Source of the DNA: PGYR01 sp048267165
Lineage (GTDB): Bacteria > Bacteroidota > Ignavibacteria > Kapaibacteriales > UBA2268
NCBI GenBank assembly: GCA_048267165.1
Contig: JBLWYD010000004.1
Location: forward strand, 62,001-126,000
Reading direction: 5' to 3'
DNA: 64,000 nucleotides
The notes under the pieces are model-generated. The model ran no database searches. It saw nothing but the letters and a program-made list of their open reading frames with translations, and was not told the DNA's origin. Both the position numbers and the translations under genes were made by a program. Below are positions 52,830 through 62,317 of this stretch, piece by piece. Position 1 is the first letter of the stretch. The number at the start of each line of letters is the position of its first letter.

Positions 52830-53890
52830 ATCTTTGTTCCTCTAGCAGAATCAGGTACGCAAAGAGTAGTAGCATCCCCTATAGTTTTCAAGAACGTAGC
52901 GTCTTTCAAATCTGAATCACAGAATGAAGTACCCGTCAAATCTGAATAATCAAATTTGCACCATTCGAAAGTTGAGTTTGTAAAATTATTATTTCTAAGA
53001 GTTGAATTAGATAAATTACAAGCAAACATCTCACCTTTATTCAATTGACAATCTTCTATTATACTATTTGATAGATCGCAATCATAAAAATTGGTGAAAT
53101 TTAGATTCGCATTTCTTATCTTTATACCTTTGGCCGTAGTTAAATTAAAACTAGCATGTCTCAAATCACGCGGTGAGTCGAATAATGTATAAGACATATC
53201 TGCCGTATCAGCTTTAGTTGAAAGGAAGCTTACATAATTCAATACGCTATACTTAAGATTTGCACCTTGTAAATTAGAATTTTGGAAATCAGCACTAGTG
53301 AAATTAATTCTGTCCAATTGGAAATTACTAAAATCTGCATCTTTCAATCTACAATCTATACACTCATCTTCAGTAATAATAGAGAAAATAACATCATTAT
53401 TGGCATTATAAACAGCAAAAGTACTAATAGTGTCGTAATCAGGTTTATAGAATATCTTTCTAACACCTTTTTCTACTTTTAGATTCTTTACACTAAGCGT
53501 ATAAGTTCCGGGTTCAGCAGCAAATGTTACAGATTCGTAAGGACGAGTCAAGTTAAAAATCTCATTGTTGGTTGGGCTTAAGAGCTTAACTTCTATCGAA
53601 TCAACATTACCTAATCTATAAGTATATGTGTATTTCTCAAGAAATTCAATCTTTGTCTTATCTGTTCCTTTTATATCAGAATCATAACGATCAACTGTAT
53701 CATCATTTATAGATTCTAGTTGAAACAAATAAACACCTTTTTTCTCAATATTTCTATCTGGATTATTATAATCAGTTAATTCATTACCTGCTCTATCATT
53801 ATAATTAATTTTGCCAATTCCAGCTACTTCACAAGAATTAACTAATATAACTAATGATATTGCGGCCAATATTTTTAGTAGCGTTTCCAA
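52823..53890 (-). CDS. Pentapeptide-repeat lipoprotein
   Basis: A 355-residue exported protein. The signal LLKILAAISLVILVNSC ends in a lipobox with Cys20. Residues about 180-340 are pentapeptide repeats of the A(D/N)LxX/NFxxx type (INFTSADFQNSNLQGANLKY, SNSIIEDCQLNKGEMFACNL), which form a right-handed quadrilateral beta-helix. The middle (about 60-170) is a beta-rich domain I do not recognise. The start is TTG (53888-53890), since no ATG gives the signal peptide; AGGG precedes it. It overlaps the stop of the SurA-like gene by 16 bases, so the two are co-expressed. Function unknown. Confidence 0.82.
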   Translation of the reverse strand: METLLKILAAISLVILVNSCEVAGIGKINYNDRAGNELTDYNNPDRNIEKKGVYLFQLESINDDTVDRYDSDIKGTDKTKIEFLEKYTYTYRLGNVDSIEVKLLSPTNNEIFNLTRPYESVTFAAEPGTYTLSVKNLKVEKGVRKIFYKPDYDTISTFAVYNANNDVIFSIITEDECIDCRLKDADFSNFQLDRINFTSADFQNSNLQGANLKYSVLNYVSFLSTKADTADMSYTLFDSPRDLRHASFNLTTAKGIKIRNANLNFTNFYDCDLSNSIIEDCQLNKGEMFACNLSNSTLRNNNFTNSTFEWCKFDYSDLTGTSFCDSDLKDATFLKTIGDATTLCVPDSARGTKIQ

Positions 53891-55176
53891 TATATTTCAT
53901 CCCTTAATTTTTTGAAATAATCTTTCATTGAGTCTTGTCTTTTCTTGTTGGAAGCATAATTTTGTAACAATTCATAATCTTCTTCTAATGAAGGTTTATG
54001 AGGAGCTATTACTCTTTTCTTTAGTATTATATGAAATGCAGTTTTTGTTGGGTCAGCATTGTAAACCATTGGTTCACTTACTTCTCCTTCTTTCATATTT
54101 TCTATCTTTGTTCTTATACTTGCAGGTATATTTTCAATTGTCAATTTCCCAATCAGTCCACCAAACCCCTTTGTTTCTTTGTCATCAGAGTAAATTCGAG
54201 CTAATTTTTCAAATGATTCACCATCTTTAACTTGCTTGATTAGATCAAGAAGTAATTCTTTTACTTTTTGATTGTCTTCTTCAGTTGTTTTCACAGAAAA
54301 CACTATATGTCTAGTATTAATAGAGTTATCTTTTTTCTCTAAAGTCTGAATTATATGGAAGCCAAAAGGAGTTTCAACAGGTAGTGAAAGTTCATCTTTT
54401 TGAAGTTGGAATGCAGCATTTTCAAATTCTGGAACTAACTTACCTTTATTAAACCAACCTAGATTACCACCATCATTCCTAGTTGCAACATCAGCACTAT
54501 AGTTCTTTGCCGCCAAATCGAAGTCGAGTTCACCTTTTAGTATCGAATCACGTACTTGTCTAGCTAACTGTAATGTCTGGTCTTTTTTACCTTCGTTAGA
54601 AGATACATTCTTAACAATATGATAAATCTCAATTCTTTGTGGTATAGTCTCTATTGAGTCCTTATAATCCTTATAGAAATTCTCAACTTCAGAAGGTCCA
54701 GCTTTAACATCCATAAACTCTTGTTGTTGAAGTTTTTGTATAAGTAAATTCTTTCTTATTTGGTCAGAGTACTCAAACTTTAATCGACTAACAGACTTAC
54801 CATATACATCTTCTATTCTCTTTTCAGAACCATATCTTCTAACTAGATTATTGAGTGCCGTTTCCCATGCAGTATTCAAATCTTCGTCAGAAATAGATAT
54901 AGAATCTTCTAATGCCTTAGTAACCATCAGGTTCTGATTGATTAGATTATCGATTACTTTATCATATAGTTCATCATCACTAAAACCATTATTTGGTTCC
55001 ATCTGCTGAAAAGTCATTACTTCAGCTCTAACTTCTGCCTCTGTTATAAGCTGTTTACCTACTACAGCGGCTATACCATTAAGTTTTTCGCCTTCTTTTA
55101 TCTGGGCATTTGTAACGTAACTTAGAACTAATATTAGTAGTATTATTTTACTTAGACTTGTTTGCATAAATCTCAT
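53875..55176 (-). CDS. SurA-like periplasmic peptidyl-prolyl isomerase, 433 aa
   Basis: Outer-membrane-protein chaperone of the SurA type. Signal peptide (LSKIILLILVLSYVTNAQ), a SurA-like N-terminal helical domain (VVGKQLITEAEVRAEV), then two parvulin PPIase domains: one with RIEIYHIVKNVS ... GGNLGWFNKGKLVPEFENAA, the second with NTRHIVFSVKT ... GFGGLIGKLT. The stop lies 16 bases inside the lipoprotein gene. ATG 55176 overlaps the upstream isomerase gene by 29 bases, ATG 55167 by 20; either is possible. Confidence 0.9.
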   Translation of the reverse strand: MRFMQTSLSKIILLILVLSYVTNAQIKEGEKLNGIAAVVGKQLITEAEVRAEVMTFQQMEPNNGFSDDELYDKVIDNLINQNLMVTKALEDSISISDEDLNTAWETALNNLVRRYGSEKRIEDVYGKSVSRLKFEYSDQIRKNLLIQKLQQQEFMDVKAGPSEVENFYKDYKDSIETIPQRIEIYHIVKNVSSNEGKKDQTLQLARQVRDSILKGELDFDLAAKNYSADVATRNDGGNLGWFNKGKLVPEFENAAFQLQKDELSLPVETPFGFHIIQTLEKKDNSINTRHIVFSVKTTEEDNQKVKELLLDLIKQVKDGESFEKLARIYSDDKETKGFGGLIGKLTIENIPASIRTKIENMKEGEVSEPMVYNADPTKTAFHIILKKRVIAPHKPSLEEDYELLQNYASNKKRQDSMKDYFKKLRDEIYWKRY

Positions 55177-57178
55177 TTATTGTTTTTTCGTATATTTCGA
55201 CATTGTGTTTAACCCTTACATCTTTCAACCAGTTTTTAACTAATTGCTTTTGTTTCAATTGTTGAACAGCTGGAGCCATATCCGGTATAGCTTCTTCAAA
55301 AGTTTTTTCTCTCGGCTTAATTACTTTATTTATTTTAATAATAGTATAACCACTTTGATAAACTTTAGGAGCAATAATAGCCCCATCTTTAATCTCTTCA
55401 CCTTTTAGTTGGCGAGAGAATTTATTGTCAAATCCATCAAGCTCCCCATGATAACCAGCATTTTCTCTATAACCTTGTCTAACTGTGAACTTAGTAGCTA
55501 ATTCAGCAAAATCTTCGCCAGCTTTAGCTCGTTCATAAAGACTCTGAGCTAACGAGTCTTGAATTACGAATATTTCACTTATGTCATATTTTTCATTAGT
55601 CAAGAATTTTTGCCCAGACGTTTTGAAATAATTTAGAGCCATTGCAGTATCTAATTGTAGCTTGTCCCATACTTCCATTGCTTCTACTTTGAAAAGCAAT
55701 ATACCATCATGAAACTCACTAAGTAAATTTTTGAATTCTGGGTCTTGTTGCTCAAGTTCTGATTGCCAAATAGATAAGACTTGTGGCTTAACAGCTTTTA
55801 ACATTGCATCTACTATTCCTTCACGGTTTAGTGCTGTAGCTCTGAACTCTGTTTTAGATTTATCACTCAATAAAGCAACAAAATCACCTAGTGACCAAGA
55901 TTTCTGTTGAAAAGAGAATAGATTTTCTTTCAACTTTTCATTAGGAATTTCAGAGGCCCAATTGCTATCTAAATTTGTTTTAGTTACATTCACATTTGAC
56001 ATTAAAGAAGTCATTGATTCTTGATTTATTTTTAGTCCTTTAGTTTTTACAAATTCCTCATAAAAATCTTTTTTGTCATCTTCGTAGCCACTTTTTTTAT
56101 AGTATTCCTTTACATCTTTTTCATCTATTTCTCTGTTCGGGGATTGGGAATCTATTCTCTTAATAATATGGATTCCATAAGGTGTATGAATAGTATCAGA
56201 GATTGCTCCATCTTTTAAATTCATAAAAGCTTGGATAAAATTATTGTCTAAAAATGCGTGAGTCTTAACAAAACCTGTTGCTAGATCATAATAATCACCT
56301 AGTGAACCACCATTAATTGCACTTGCATGATCTTCCGAATTCAATTCGGCAAGCTTTTCAAAATTCGCACCTTTGCGGATTAACTTTAATAAAGAATCTG
56401 CTTTTTTATGCTCTCTTTGTGAAAGTTCTTCCTGTTTATTACTTATTAGTATATGACCCACTAATATTTGTTTACGCGGTTGTTTTTCTACTAGTTTAAG
56501 CAAAAAATATCCATAAGAAGTTTCTAGTAAAGTAGGATAGATTTGATTTACACTAATTGTGAAAAGAGCTTCTTCAATAGGTTTTTGAATAGTTCCAGAT
56601 ATAAGATATCTATCAACTACACCACCGTTATCTGCTAATGTTTTCTCTTTAGCATGATTTTTAGCTGCTTCTGCGAAAGTTATTTTTTTATTATTTATAC
56701 TATCTAAAACACTTTGAGCTAATTCTCTAGGGTCAGATTGAGTCATTCCCTCTGCTTCCTGAGTATAAGGAAAAAGCACATAAGCGAATTTGATGTAATA
56801 TTGTCTTCTGTCTAATAGCTTATCAATTGTTGGTTGGAATACTTTCTTGTCATAATAAAATGATTCTGTAAGTAATCTATTGTTTTGCTCGATTTCATTG
56901 ACAACTTCTGGTTCTTTATCATAACCTCTATCTACAGCATCTTTTACCTTTAATCTATATTCAATAAATAGATTAAGGAACTGATGCAATGAGTCTTTAT
57001 CGATTTCATAAAGCTTTTTCTTTTCACCAGACATGTTCTTTTGGAATGCAGCTTCTAATCTGCCGTAGGTAACATTATCAGTGCCTACTTTTGCTAAGAC
57101 TTTGTTTTCCAATGATTGAGCATTAGAAAATGAAAGTGAAAGAAATGAAAGCGAGAGTATTAAAATTATATTTTTCAT
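55148..57178 (-). CDS. Multi-domain periplasmic peptidyl-prolyl isomerase, 676 aa
   Basis: A secreted isomerase/chaperone with signal peptide (NIILILSLSFLSLSFSNAQS). Three parvulin-like domains are visible: near residue 115 (YIKFAYVLFPY ... GGVVDRY), near 240 (LVGHILISNKQ ... NGGSLGDYYDLATGF) and near 535 (YDISEIFVIQDS ... NAGYHGELDGFD). The middle lacks obvious signatures. Such long versions replace SurA in several FCB-group bacteria. It follows murC by 20 bases and overlaps the next isomerase gene, forming a small envelope-biogenesis operon. Confidence 0.88.
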   Translation of the reverse strand: MKNIILILSLSFLSLSFSNAQSLENKVLAKVGTDNVTYGRLEAAFQKNMSGEKKKLYEIDKDSLHQFLNLFIEYRLKVKDAVDRGYDKEPEVVNEIEQNNRLLTESFYYDKKVFQPTIDKLLDRRQYYIKFAYVLFPYTQEAEGMTQSDPRELAQSVLDSINNKKITFAEAAKNHAKEKTLADNGGVVDRYLISGTIQKPIEEALFTISVNQIYPTLLETSYGYFLLKLVEKQPRKQILVGHILISNKQEELSQREHKKADSLLKLIRKGANFEKLAELNSEDHASAINGGSLGDYYDLATGFVKTHAFLDNNFIQAFMNLKDGAISDTIHTPYGIHIIKRIDSQSPNREIDEKDVKEYYKKSGYEDDKKDFYEEFVKTKGLKINQESMTSLMSNVNVTKTNLDSNWASEIPNEKLKENLFSFQQKSWSLGDFVALLSDKSKTEFRATALNREGIVDAMLKAVKPQVLSIWQSELEQQDPEFKNLLSEFHDGILLFKVEAMEVWDKLQLDTAMALNYFKTSGQKFLTNEKYDISEIFVIQDSLAQSLYERAKAGEDFAELATKFTVRQGYRENAGYHGELDGFDNKFSRQLKGEEIKDGAIIAPKVYQSGYTIIKINKVIKPREKTFEEAIPDMAPAVQQLKQKQLVKNWLKDVRVKHNVEIYEKTINEIYANKSK

Positions 57179-57198
57179 GTTATATTTAATTTATTGTT

Positions 57199-58569
57199 TT
57201 ACTTACTATTAACTAATAATTCGGCAAATTTAAAAATATTGCCAGCACCAACGGTTAGAATTACGTATTCATCGTCGATAAGTTTATCTAACACAGTTTT
57301 TAAATTGTCTTTATCAGGTACATATTCGACATTTCTATGACCATAATTTTTAGCAGCATTTGATATTAATTCGCCTGTTACTCCTTCAATAGGTAATTCA
57401 CGAGCAGGATATACATCTGTAACTATCAGTTTATCGGCATTATCGAATGACATACCGAACTCTTCCGCCATATCTTGTGTACGTGTGTAAGTATGTGGTT
57501 GGAAAATACAAATTACTTTTTTACCCCAGCCTTTCTGAGCCGCTTCCAATGTAGCTTTTACTTCAGAAGGATGGTGTCCGTAATCATCGACTACTAGGCA
57601 ATTGCGATAAGTCCCTTTGCTTTCAAATCTTCTGAAAACACCATTGAATTGTTTTAATGCTTTCTGAATTACTTCAAATTCAATATCCATCTGCAATGCA
57701 ACAGTAACTGCTGCTAAAGCATTAGTCAGGTTGTGTGAGCCTGGCATTCCAATTTCAATTGTGCCCAGTAAATCATCACCTCTGTAAACTTTACAAGAAC
57801 TCTGTCTTTCGTTGAATTCTGGGACTTCACCTCTAATCATAGAATGGCGAGAAAAACCATAAGTAGCGATTTTCTTATTAATAGATGAGTATATCTCTTT
57901 ACACCCAAGATCATCTAAACAAAGTGCTACTAAACCATAAAAAGGTACTTTATTAGCAAAGTCCTTAAATGTATCATATATATCGTTAATATCTGAGTAT
58001 ATGTCTAGGTGGTCTGATTCAATATTATTAATCACAGCAATTGTTGGAGTTAACTGTAAAAATGACCTGTCATACTCGTCAGCTTCTACTACTATCCATT
58101 GCCCTTTACCTAACCTAGCATTAGTACCACCAAAATCTTGCAATCTACCACCAACAAGTACTGTTGGGTCAACCCCAGCTTCTATTAGTATCAGACTAAC
58201 CATTGAAGTAGTAGTTGTCTTACCATGAGTACCAGCTATTCCGATGCAGTAATTTAGTCTTGATAATTCTGCCAGCATTTCTGCTCTTCTTATAACAGGT
58301 ATATTATTCTCTAAAGCAAGTTTAGTTTCGGGGTTATCGTGTGGCTTTACAGCACTCGAGTAAACCACTACTTCCGCACCTTCTATATTTGATTCGGCGT
58401 GGCCTATGTGGACTTCTGCACCTAAGTTAACTAAGTAGTCAGTATTCTCAGATTGGTTCATATCCGAACCACTTACGTTAAACCCTTGTGATATTAGTAT
58501 CTCGGCTATGCCGCTCATACCTATACCACCTATACCTACGAAATGGATTTTTTTAACAGTTGAAAACAT
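57199..58569 (-). CDS. murC: UDP-N-acetylmuramate-L-alanine ligase
   Basis: Cytoplasmic Mur ligase adding L-alanine to UDP-MurNAc in peptidoglycan synthesis. VGIGGIGMSGIAEIL begins the nucleotide-binding domain, and the ATP loop is GTHGKTTTTSMVSLIL. NIESDHLDIY and DDYGHHPSEVKATL are further signatures. The 456 residues are full length. No other mur gene is in the window, so it is separate from a typical dcw cluster, and it leads an operon with the isomerase genes. Confidence 0.96.
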   Translation of the reverse strand: MFSTVKKIHFVGIGGIGMSGIAEILISQGFNVSGSDMNQSENTDYLVNLGAEVHIGHAESNIEGAEVVVYSSAVKPHDNPETKLALENNIPVIRRAEMLAELSRLNYCIGIAGTHGKTTTTSMVSLILIEAGVDPTVLVGGRLQDFGGTNARLGKGQWIVVEADEYDRSFLQLTPTIAVINNIESDHLDIYSDINDIYDTFKDFANKVPFYGLVALCLDDLGCKEIYSSINKKIATYGFSRHSMIRGEVPEFNERQSSCKVYRGDDLLGTIEIGMPGSHNLTNALAAVTVALQMDIEFEVIQKALKQFNGVFRRFESKGTYRNCLVVDDYGHHPSEVKATLEAAQKGWGKKVICIFQPHTYTRTQDMAEEFGMSFDNADKLIVTDVYPARELPIEGVTGELISNAAKNYGHRNVEYVPDKDNLKTVLDKLIDDEYVILTVGAGNIFKFAELLVNSK

Positions 58570-58653
58570 AAATTATAATAATTGTATTTGCAATAATCCG
58601 AAATTTAATAATTTTAAGGCTATATATTTAATATTCTTTAGAATGCAGTATAA

Positions 58654-59439
58654 TTACTTATAAAATTGGGGCCTTCTATCTTTAAAAATATCATTAATTT
58701 CATTGAACGATTTATCCCTTGTTCGTTCCGGAAATATCTCTGCTGTTATTACTTGCTCTCTATCTTTACTTGCTTGAGCCAAATATGAACCATCATAAGA
58801 GTAAATAGCAGATTCTCCATTAAAACTCAAATCATCTCCCCCACTCGACTCGGCTCCTATTTTATTTGAAACTGCCATATAAACTTTATTCTCTAATGCT
58901 CTAGCACTCATTACATTCTGCCAAACGCCAGTAACTAGATTAGATGGACAAACAATCAAATCAGCACCCTTAAGTGCCAATGTCCTAGCTGCCTCAGGGA
59001 ATCGCCAATCATAACAAATCATGGTTCCTAGTTTCAGCCCATTATATTCTATTACAGGGAACCCCGAATTACCATCTTCGAATACGTTTCTTTCTTTATA
59101 GAATAGGTGAGTCTTTCTATATACGGAGCTCAATTCTGGATTAGGGAAAATAATAGCTGCTGAATTATAAATCTTATCTATAAAAAGCTCTGGAAATCCA
59201 AAAACTATAATTTTTTCAAGCTCGGTGGATAACTTTTGAATACTTTTAATCGTATTCCCATCAAAATTGTCAGCTATTCTTGACAGTTGCTTTTTGTCAG
59301 TGAAATAATAACCTGAGGTGGCAAGTTCGGGGAATACCAATATTTGCGAGTCTATGTCTTTGACAAAGCTATTGATTTTTTTTAGATTATAATCTTTATT
59401 ATTGTACAGGGTCTCAAATTGAATAACGGATAAGTGCAT
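58654..59439 (-). CDS. Nitrilase-superfamily amidase (omega-amidase/NIT2-like)
   Basis: A 261-residue carbon-nitrogen hydrolase with the catalytic triad Glu38 (LVFPELATSGYYF), Lys109 (YRKTHLF) and Cys142 (MICYDWRFPEAAR). The family cleaves amides such as alpha-ketoglutaramate or deaminated glutathione. It is cytoplasmic, standalone, and divergent from the NlpC/P60 gene. Confidence 0.9.
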   Translation of the reverse strand: MHLSVIQFETLYNNKDYNLKKINSFVKDIDSQILVFPELATSGYYFTDKKQLSRIADNFDGNTIKSIQKLSTELEKIIVFGFPELFIDKIYNSAAIIFPNPELSSVYRKTHLFYKERNVFEDGNSGFPVIEYNGLKLGTMICYDWRFPEAARTLALKGADLIVCPSNLVTGVWQNVMSARALENKVYMAVSNKIGAESSGGDDLSFNGESAIYSYDGSYLAQASKDREQVITAEIFPERTRDKSFNEINDIFKDRRPQFYK

Positions 59440-59523
59440 ATTATTTCTTGTATTAAGTAAATTAAATAATTAAGTTGCAGGATATTATTTTCAATATATC
59501 AAAAAACTAAACAAAGCGAAAAC

Positions 59524-60363
59524 ATGAAAATAACGAATAACATGAATTTTATATCTAAGTTTATTATAATACTAGCTATTACTGTCTTCTCAACTTCACA
59601 ACTCTCCGCTAGAAGACACTTCAATCCCGAATTAACAAAAAAGAAAGCAATCGAAATGATTCGTGCAAACTCAGAAGAAGTATCTGAAATTGCTGGTTTT
59701 GAGCCATTAGTTGCAGATTCAAACTTTCTGAAAGAAATGCACGAAGATTCTGAATTACTTGATGATGCAGAATTGGATGATGAAGAAGCAAAAGAATTAG
59801 ATGCTATGGAAGCAGAAGATGAAAATTACGAAGACATAGATGTTAATATTGGTAACTTCGAGAAACAATGGTTATCGTTTGTTTCTGAAGGTGAGACTAG
59901 CACATTTACTGAAAACGGAATCAGAAAAGATCAAATCATGGAATCAATTTTAGGTTGGTTAGGTACTCCATACAGATTTGGTGGTACTTCTAGAAAATCA
60001 ATCGACTGTTCAGCATTTACTCAAAGCATCTTTGAAGAAGCTGCTGAAGTTAAATTACCAAGAACTGCTAGATGGCAATATACTCTTGGCGAAAAAATAG
60101 AAAACCTTGACGAATTACAATTTGGTGATTTAATATTCTTCCACACTCGTTCTTATGCTCGTGCTTCGCACTGTGGTATATATCTTGGCGATAATCTATT
60201 CGCTCACGCTAGTTCTAGATACGGTGTTACAGTTTCTTCTTTAGAAAGCGGTTACTATAACAAACGTTTCATTGGTGGTCGTAGATTAACAGATGACGAG
60301 ATATTACAAATGAGTATCAACAAAGAAAAAGACGAGCAACCAGAAACTAAGTTTGGTGGATAG
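59524..60363 (+). CDS. Secreted NlpC/P60 cell-wall hydrolase
   Basis: A 279-residue peptidoglycan endopeptidase. Signal peptide (FIIILAITVFSTSQLSA), an acidic linker (about residues 80-110, many Asp/Glu), then a C40 domain with Cys162 (SIDCSAFTQSIF), His216 (SHCGIYLGD) and His228 (FAHASSRYGV). The LGTPYRFGGTS loop and LPRTARWQY are typical. It cleaves D-Glu/meso-DAP-type bonds in the wall. The 3' end overlaps the convergent ABC-F gene by 17 bases. Confidence 0.92.
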   Translation: MKITNNMNFISKFIIILAITVFSTSQLSARRHFNPELTKKKAIEMIRANSEEVSEIAGFEPLVADSNFLKEMHEDSELLDDAELDDEEAKELDAMEAEDENYEDIDVNIGNFEKQWLSFVSEGETSTFTENGIRKDQIMESILGWLGTPYRFGGTSRKSIDCSAFTQSIFEEAAEVKLPRTARWQYTLGEKIENLDELQFGDLIFFHTRSYARASHCGIYLGDNLFAHASSRYGVTVSSLESGYYNKRFIGGRRLTDDEILQMSINKEKDEQPETKFGG

Positions 60364-62317
60364 AAATCTCTTCTATCGTTTCTTCTAATTCTATACTCAA
60401 CTCAGTCCACTTATCCATTGATACTTGTAGATTGTTTTCTAAGTCATTGTACTCAACTTTAAGTTGTGCTATTTTATCTGCATCGTTGTAGATTTCGGGC
60501 ACTGAAAAACTCTCATCTAACTCTTTCATTCTAGTTTCGTAACCGGCTATATTCTCTTCAGTTTCTTTTATCTCTCTTTCAATCCTTCTCTTATCTTTCT
60601 CTAATTCTTTAAGTCTAATTCGTCTTTGCTGCGAATCGCTTTTATCTTTGGTAACATCAACTGTATTACCTTTAGGTACTTTTTCCAAATCTATTTCAGA
60701 GATATCCACCATATTTCTCTTATCAAGATAATAATCGATATCACCGAGATATTCCTTAGTCCCATCTTCTGTAAACTCAATCGTTTTTTCTGTTATGCCT
60801 TGAAGGAAATCCCTATCGTGGGATACTAATATTAATGCACCACTAAAACTAGTTAGAGCATCTTTTAATATCTCCTTTGATGAAATATCCAAGTGGTTAG
60901 TCGGTTCATCCATTACTAAGAAATTAGTCGGCTCTAATAGTAAACGAGCAATAGATAATCTAGCTCGCTCTCCACCAGAAAGTACCTTGACTTTCTTTTG
61001 GACATCATCGCCTGAGAATAGGAACGCACCTAGTAAATCACGGACATAAGGTCTCATTTCTTCATTGGCTACGTTTGCAATAGTGTCTAAGACTGTTAGT
61101 TCTTCATTAAGCAACTGAGACTGGTCTTGGCGGAAATAGCCTAGTTTAACATTACTGCCGTACCTGATTTCACCCATATCACTACTTATATGCTCAGTGA
61201 TTATCTTCGTGAGAGTTGATTTCCCTGTACCATTTTTACCAATGAAAGATACTTTCTCACCTCTTTCAAGTGCGAAATCAATACCTTTTAGCACGTGATT
61301 ATATCCGAAGCTTTTGTGGATACCTTTAGTTTCAACAACTAATTTTGCTGAACGAGGTGGCTCAGGAAATTTGAATCTTATTCTTTTATCTTCGAAATCA
61401 TCTATTTCAATTTTATCAAGTTTATCTAATTGCTTTAGTTTCGATTGAGCTCTAGATGCATGACGAGCTTTTGCTCTGTACTTATCTACGTATTGTTCAA
61501 CACTTTTTATATGACGCTCTTGATTTATTTGAGCTTTTTTCTGAAGCTCTATATCTCCTCTACGCTCTTCCACGAATCTGCTATAAGAGAACTTTTTATC
61601 GAATATTTTCCCATTGAAAATTTCTATAGTTCTATTAGTTACATTATTCAAGAAACGTTTATCGTGCGATACGATAACCACTGCACCATAATAATCTTTA
61701 AGAAAAGATTCTAGCCACATAATTGATTCTATATCCAAATGGTTAGTTGGCTCATCCAGTAGAATCAAATCGGGCTTACTCAGTAGTATTTTGGCAAGCT
61801 CTATCCGCATTTGCCAACCGCCAGAGAACTGATTACAAAACTTCTCGAACTCTTCTCTTTTAAAGCCAAGCCCAAGCAAGACTCTTTCTATCTTTGCTTC
61901 GATCGATCCAGAATCTAATATATTTAAGTCGTCATTTAGTTCTGATAATTTCTGAATAAGATTATGATAATCCGTAGAATGATAGTCTTCACGAGTACCT
62001 ATTTCATTAGTAACTTGTTCTATCTTGTCTACTAAATCATTTTGAGCTGAGAATGCTTTTTTCACTTCATCGAATAGAGTTAAATCAGATTTTGCACCAC
62101 CTTCCTGTGGCAAATAACCCATCTCATATTCTTTGGGGTGAGAGATACTACCATCATTAGGTTTTGTCAACCCAAATAGTATTTTCAGCAGCGTAGATTT
62201 ACCTTGACCATTACGACCAATCAAACCTACTCTTTCCTTAGGGTTAACAACAAATGTAATTTCATCTAATAGTGTACGCCCACCAAAAGATAATACAAGG
62301 TTCGATACATTAATCAT
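60347..62317 (-). CDS. ABC-F family ribosome-associated ATPase
   Basis: A 656-residue protein with two ABC ATPase domains and no membrane segments. Walker A motifs GRNGQGKSTLL and GKNGTGKSTLT, signatures FSGGWQMRIELAK and LSGGERARLSIAR, and a P-site linker rich in Lys/Arg (YRAKARHASRAQSKLKQLDK). A C-terminal coiled coil (about 545-650) is typical of the Uup/YdiF-like group. ABC-F proteins act on the ribosome in translation and sometimes give antibiotic resistance; no resistance call is justified. It overlaps the MalK-type gene by eight bases. Confidence 0.93.
   Translation of the reverse strand: MINVSNLVLSFGGRTLLDEITFVVNPKERVGLIGRNGQGKSTLLKILFGLTKPNDGSISHPKEYEMGYLPQEGGAKSDLTLFDEVKKAFSAQNDLVDKIEQVTNEIGTREDYHSTDYHNLIQKLSELNDDLNILDSGSIEAKIERVLLGLGFKREEFEKFCNQFSGGWQMRIELAKILLSKPDLILLDEPTNHLDIESIMWLESFLKDYYGAVVIVSHDKRFLNNVTNRTIEIFNGKIFDKKFSYSRFVEERRGDIELQKKAQINQERHIKSVEQYVDKYRAKARHASRAQSKLKQLDKLDKIEIDDFEDKRIRFKFPEPPRSAKLVVETKGIHKSFGYNHVLKGIDFALERGEKVSFIGKNGTGKSTLTKIITEHISSDMGEIRYGSNVKLGYFRQDQSQLLNEELTVLDTIANVANEEMRPYVRDLLGAFLFSGDDVQKKVKVLSGGERARLSIARLLLEPTNFLVMDEPTNHLDISSKEILKDALTSFSGALILVSHDRDFLQGITEKTIEFTEDGTKEYLGDIDYYLDKRNMVDISEIDLEKVPKGNTVDVTKDKSDSQQRRIRLKELEKDKRRIEREIKETEENIAGYETRMKELDESFSVPEIYNDADKIAQLKVEYNDLENNLQVSMDKWTELSIELEETIEEISIHQT

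Noticed and set aside
60347..62317. ABC-F gene as an antibiotic-resistance determinant
   Set aside because: Domain layout fits housekeeping Uup/YdiF-like members as well, and nothing in the linker points to a known resistance subgroup.
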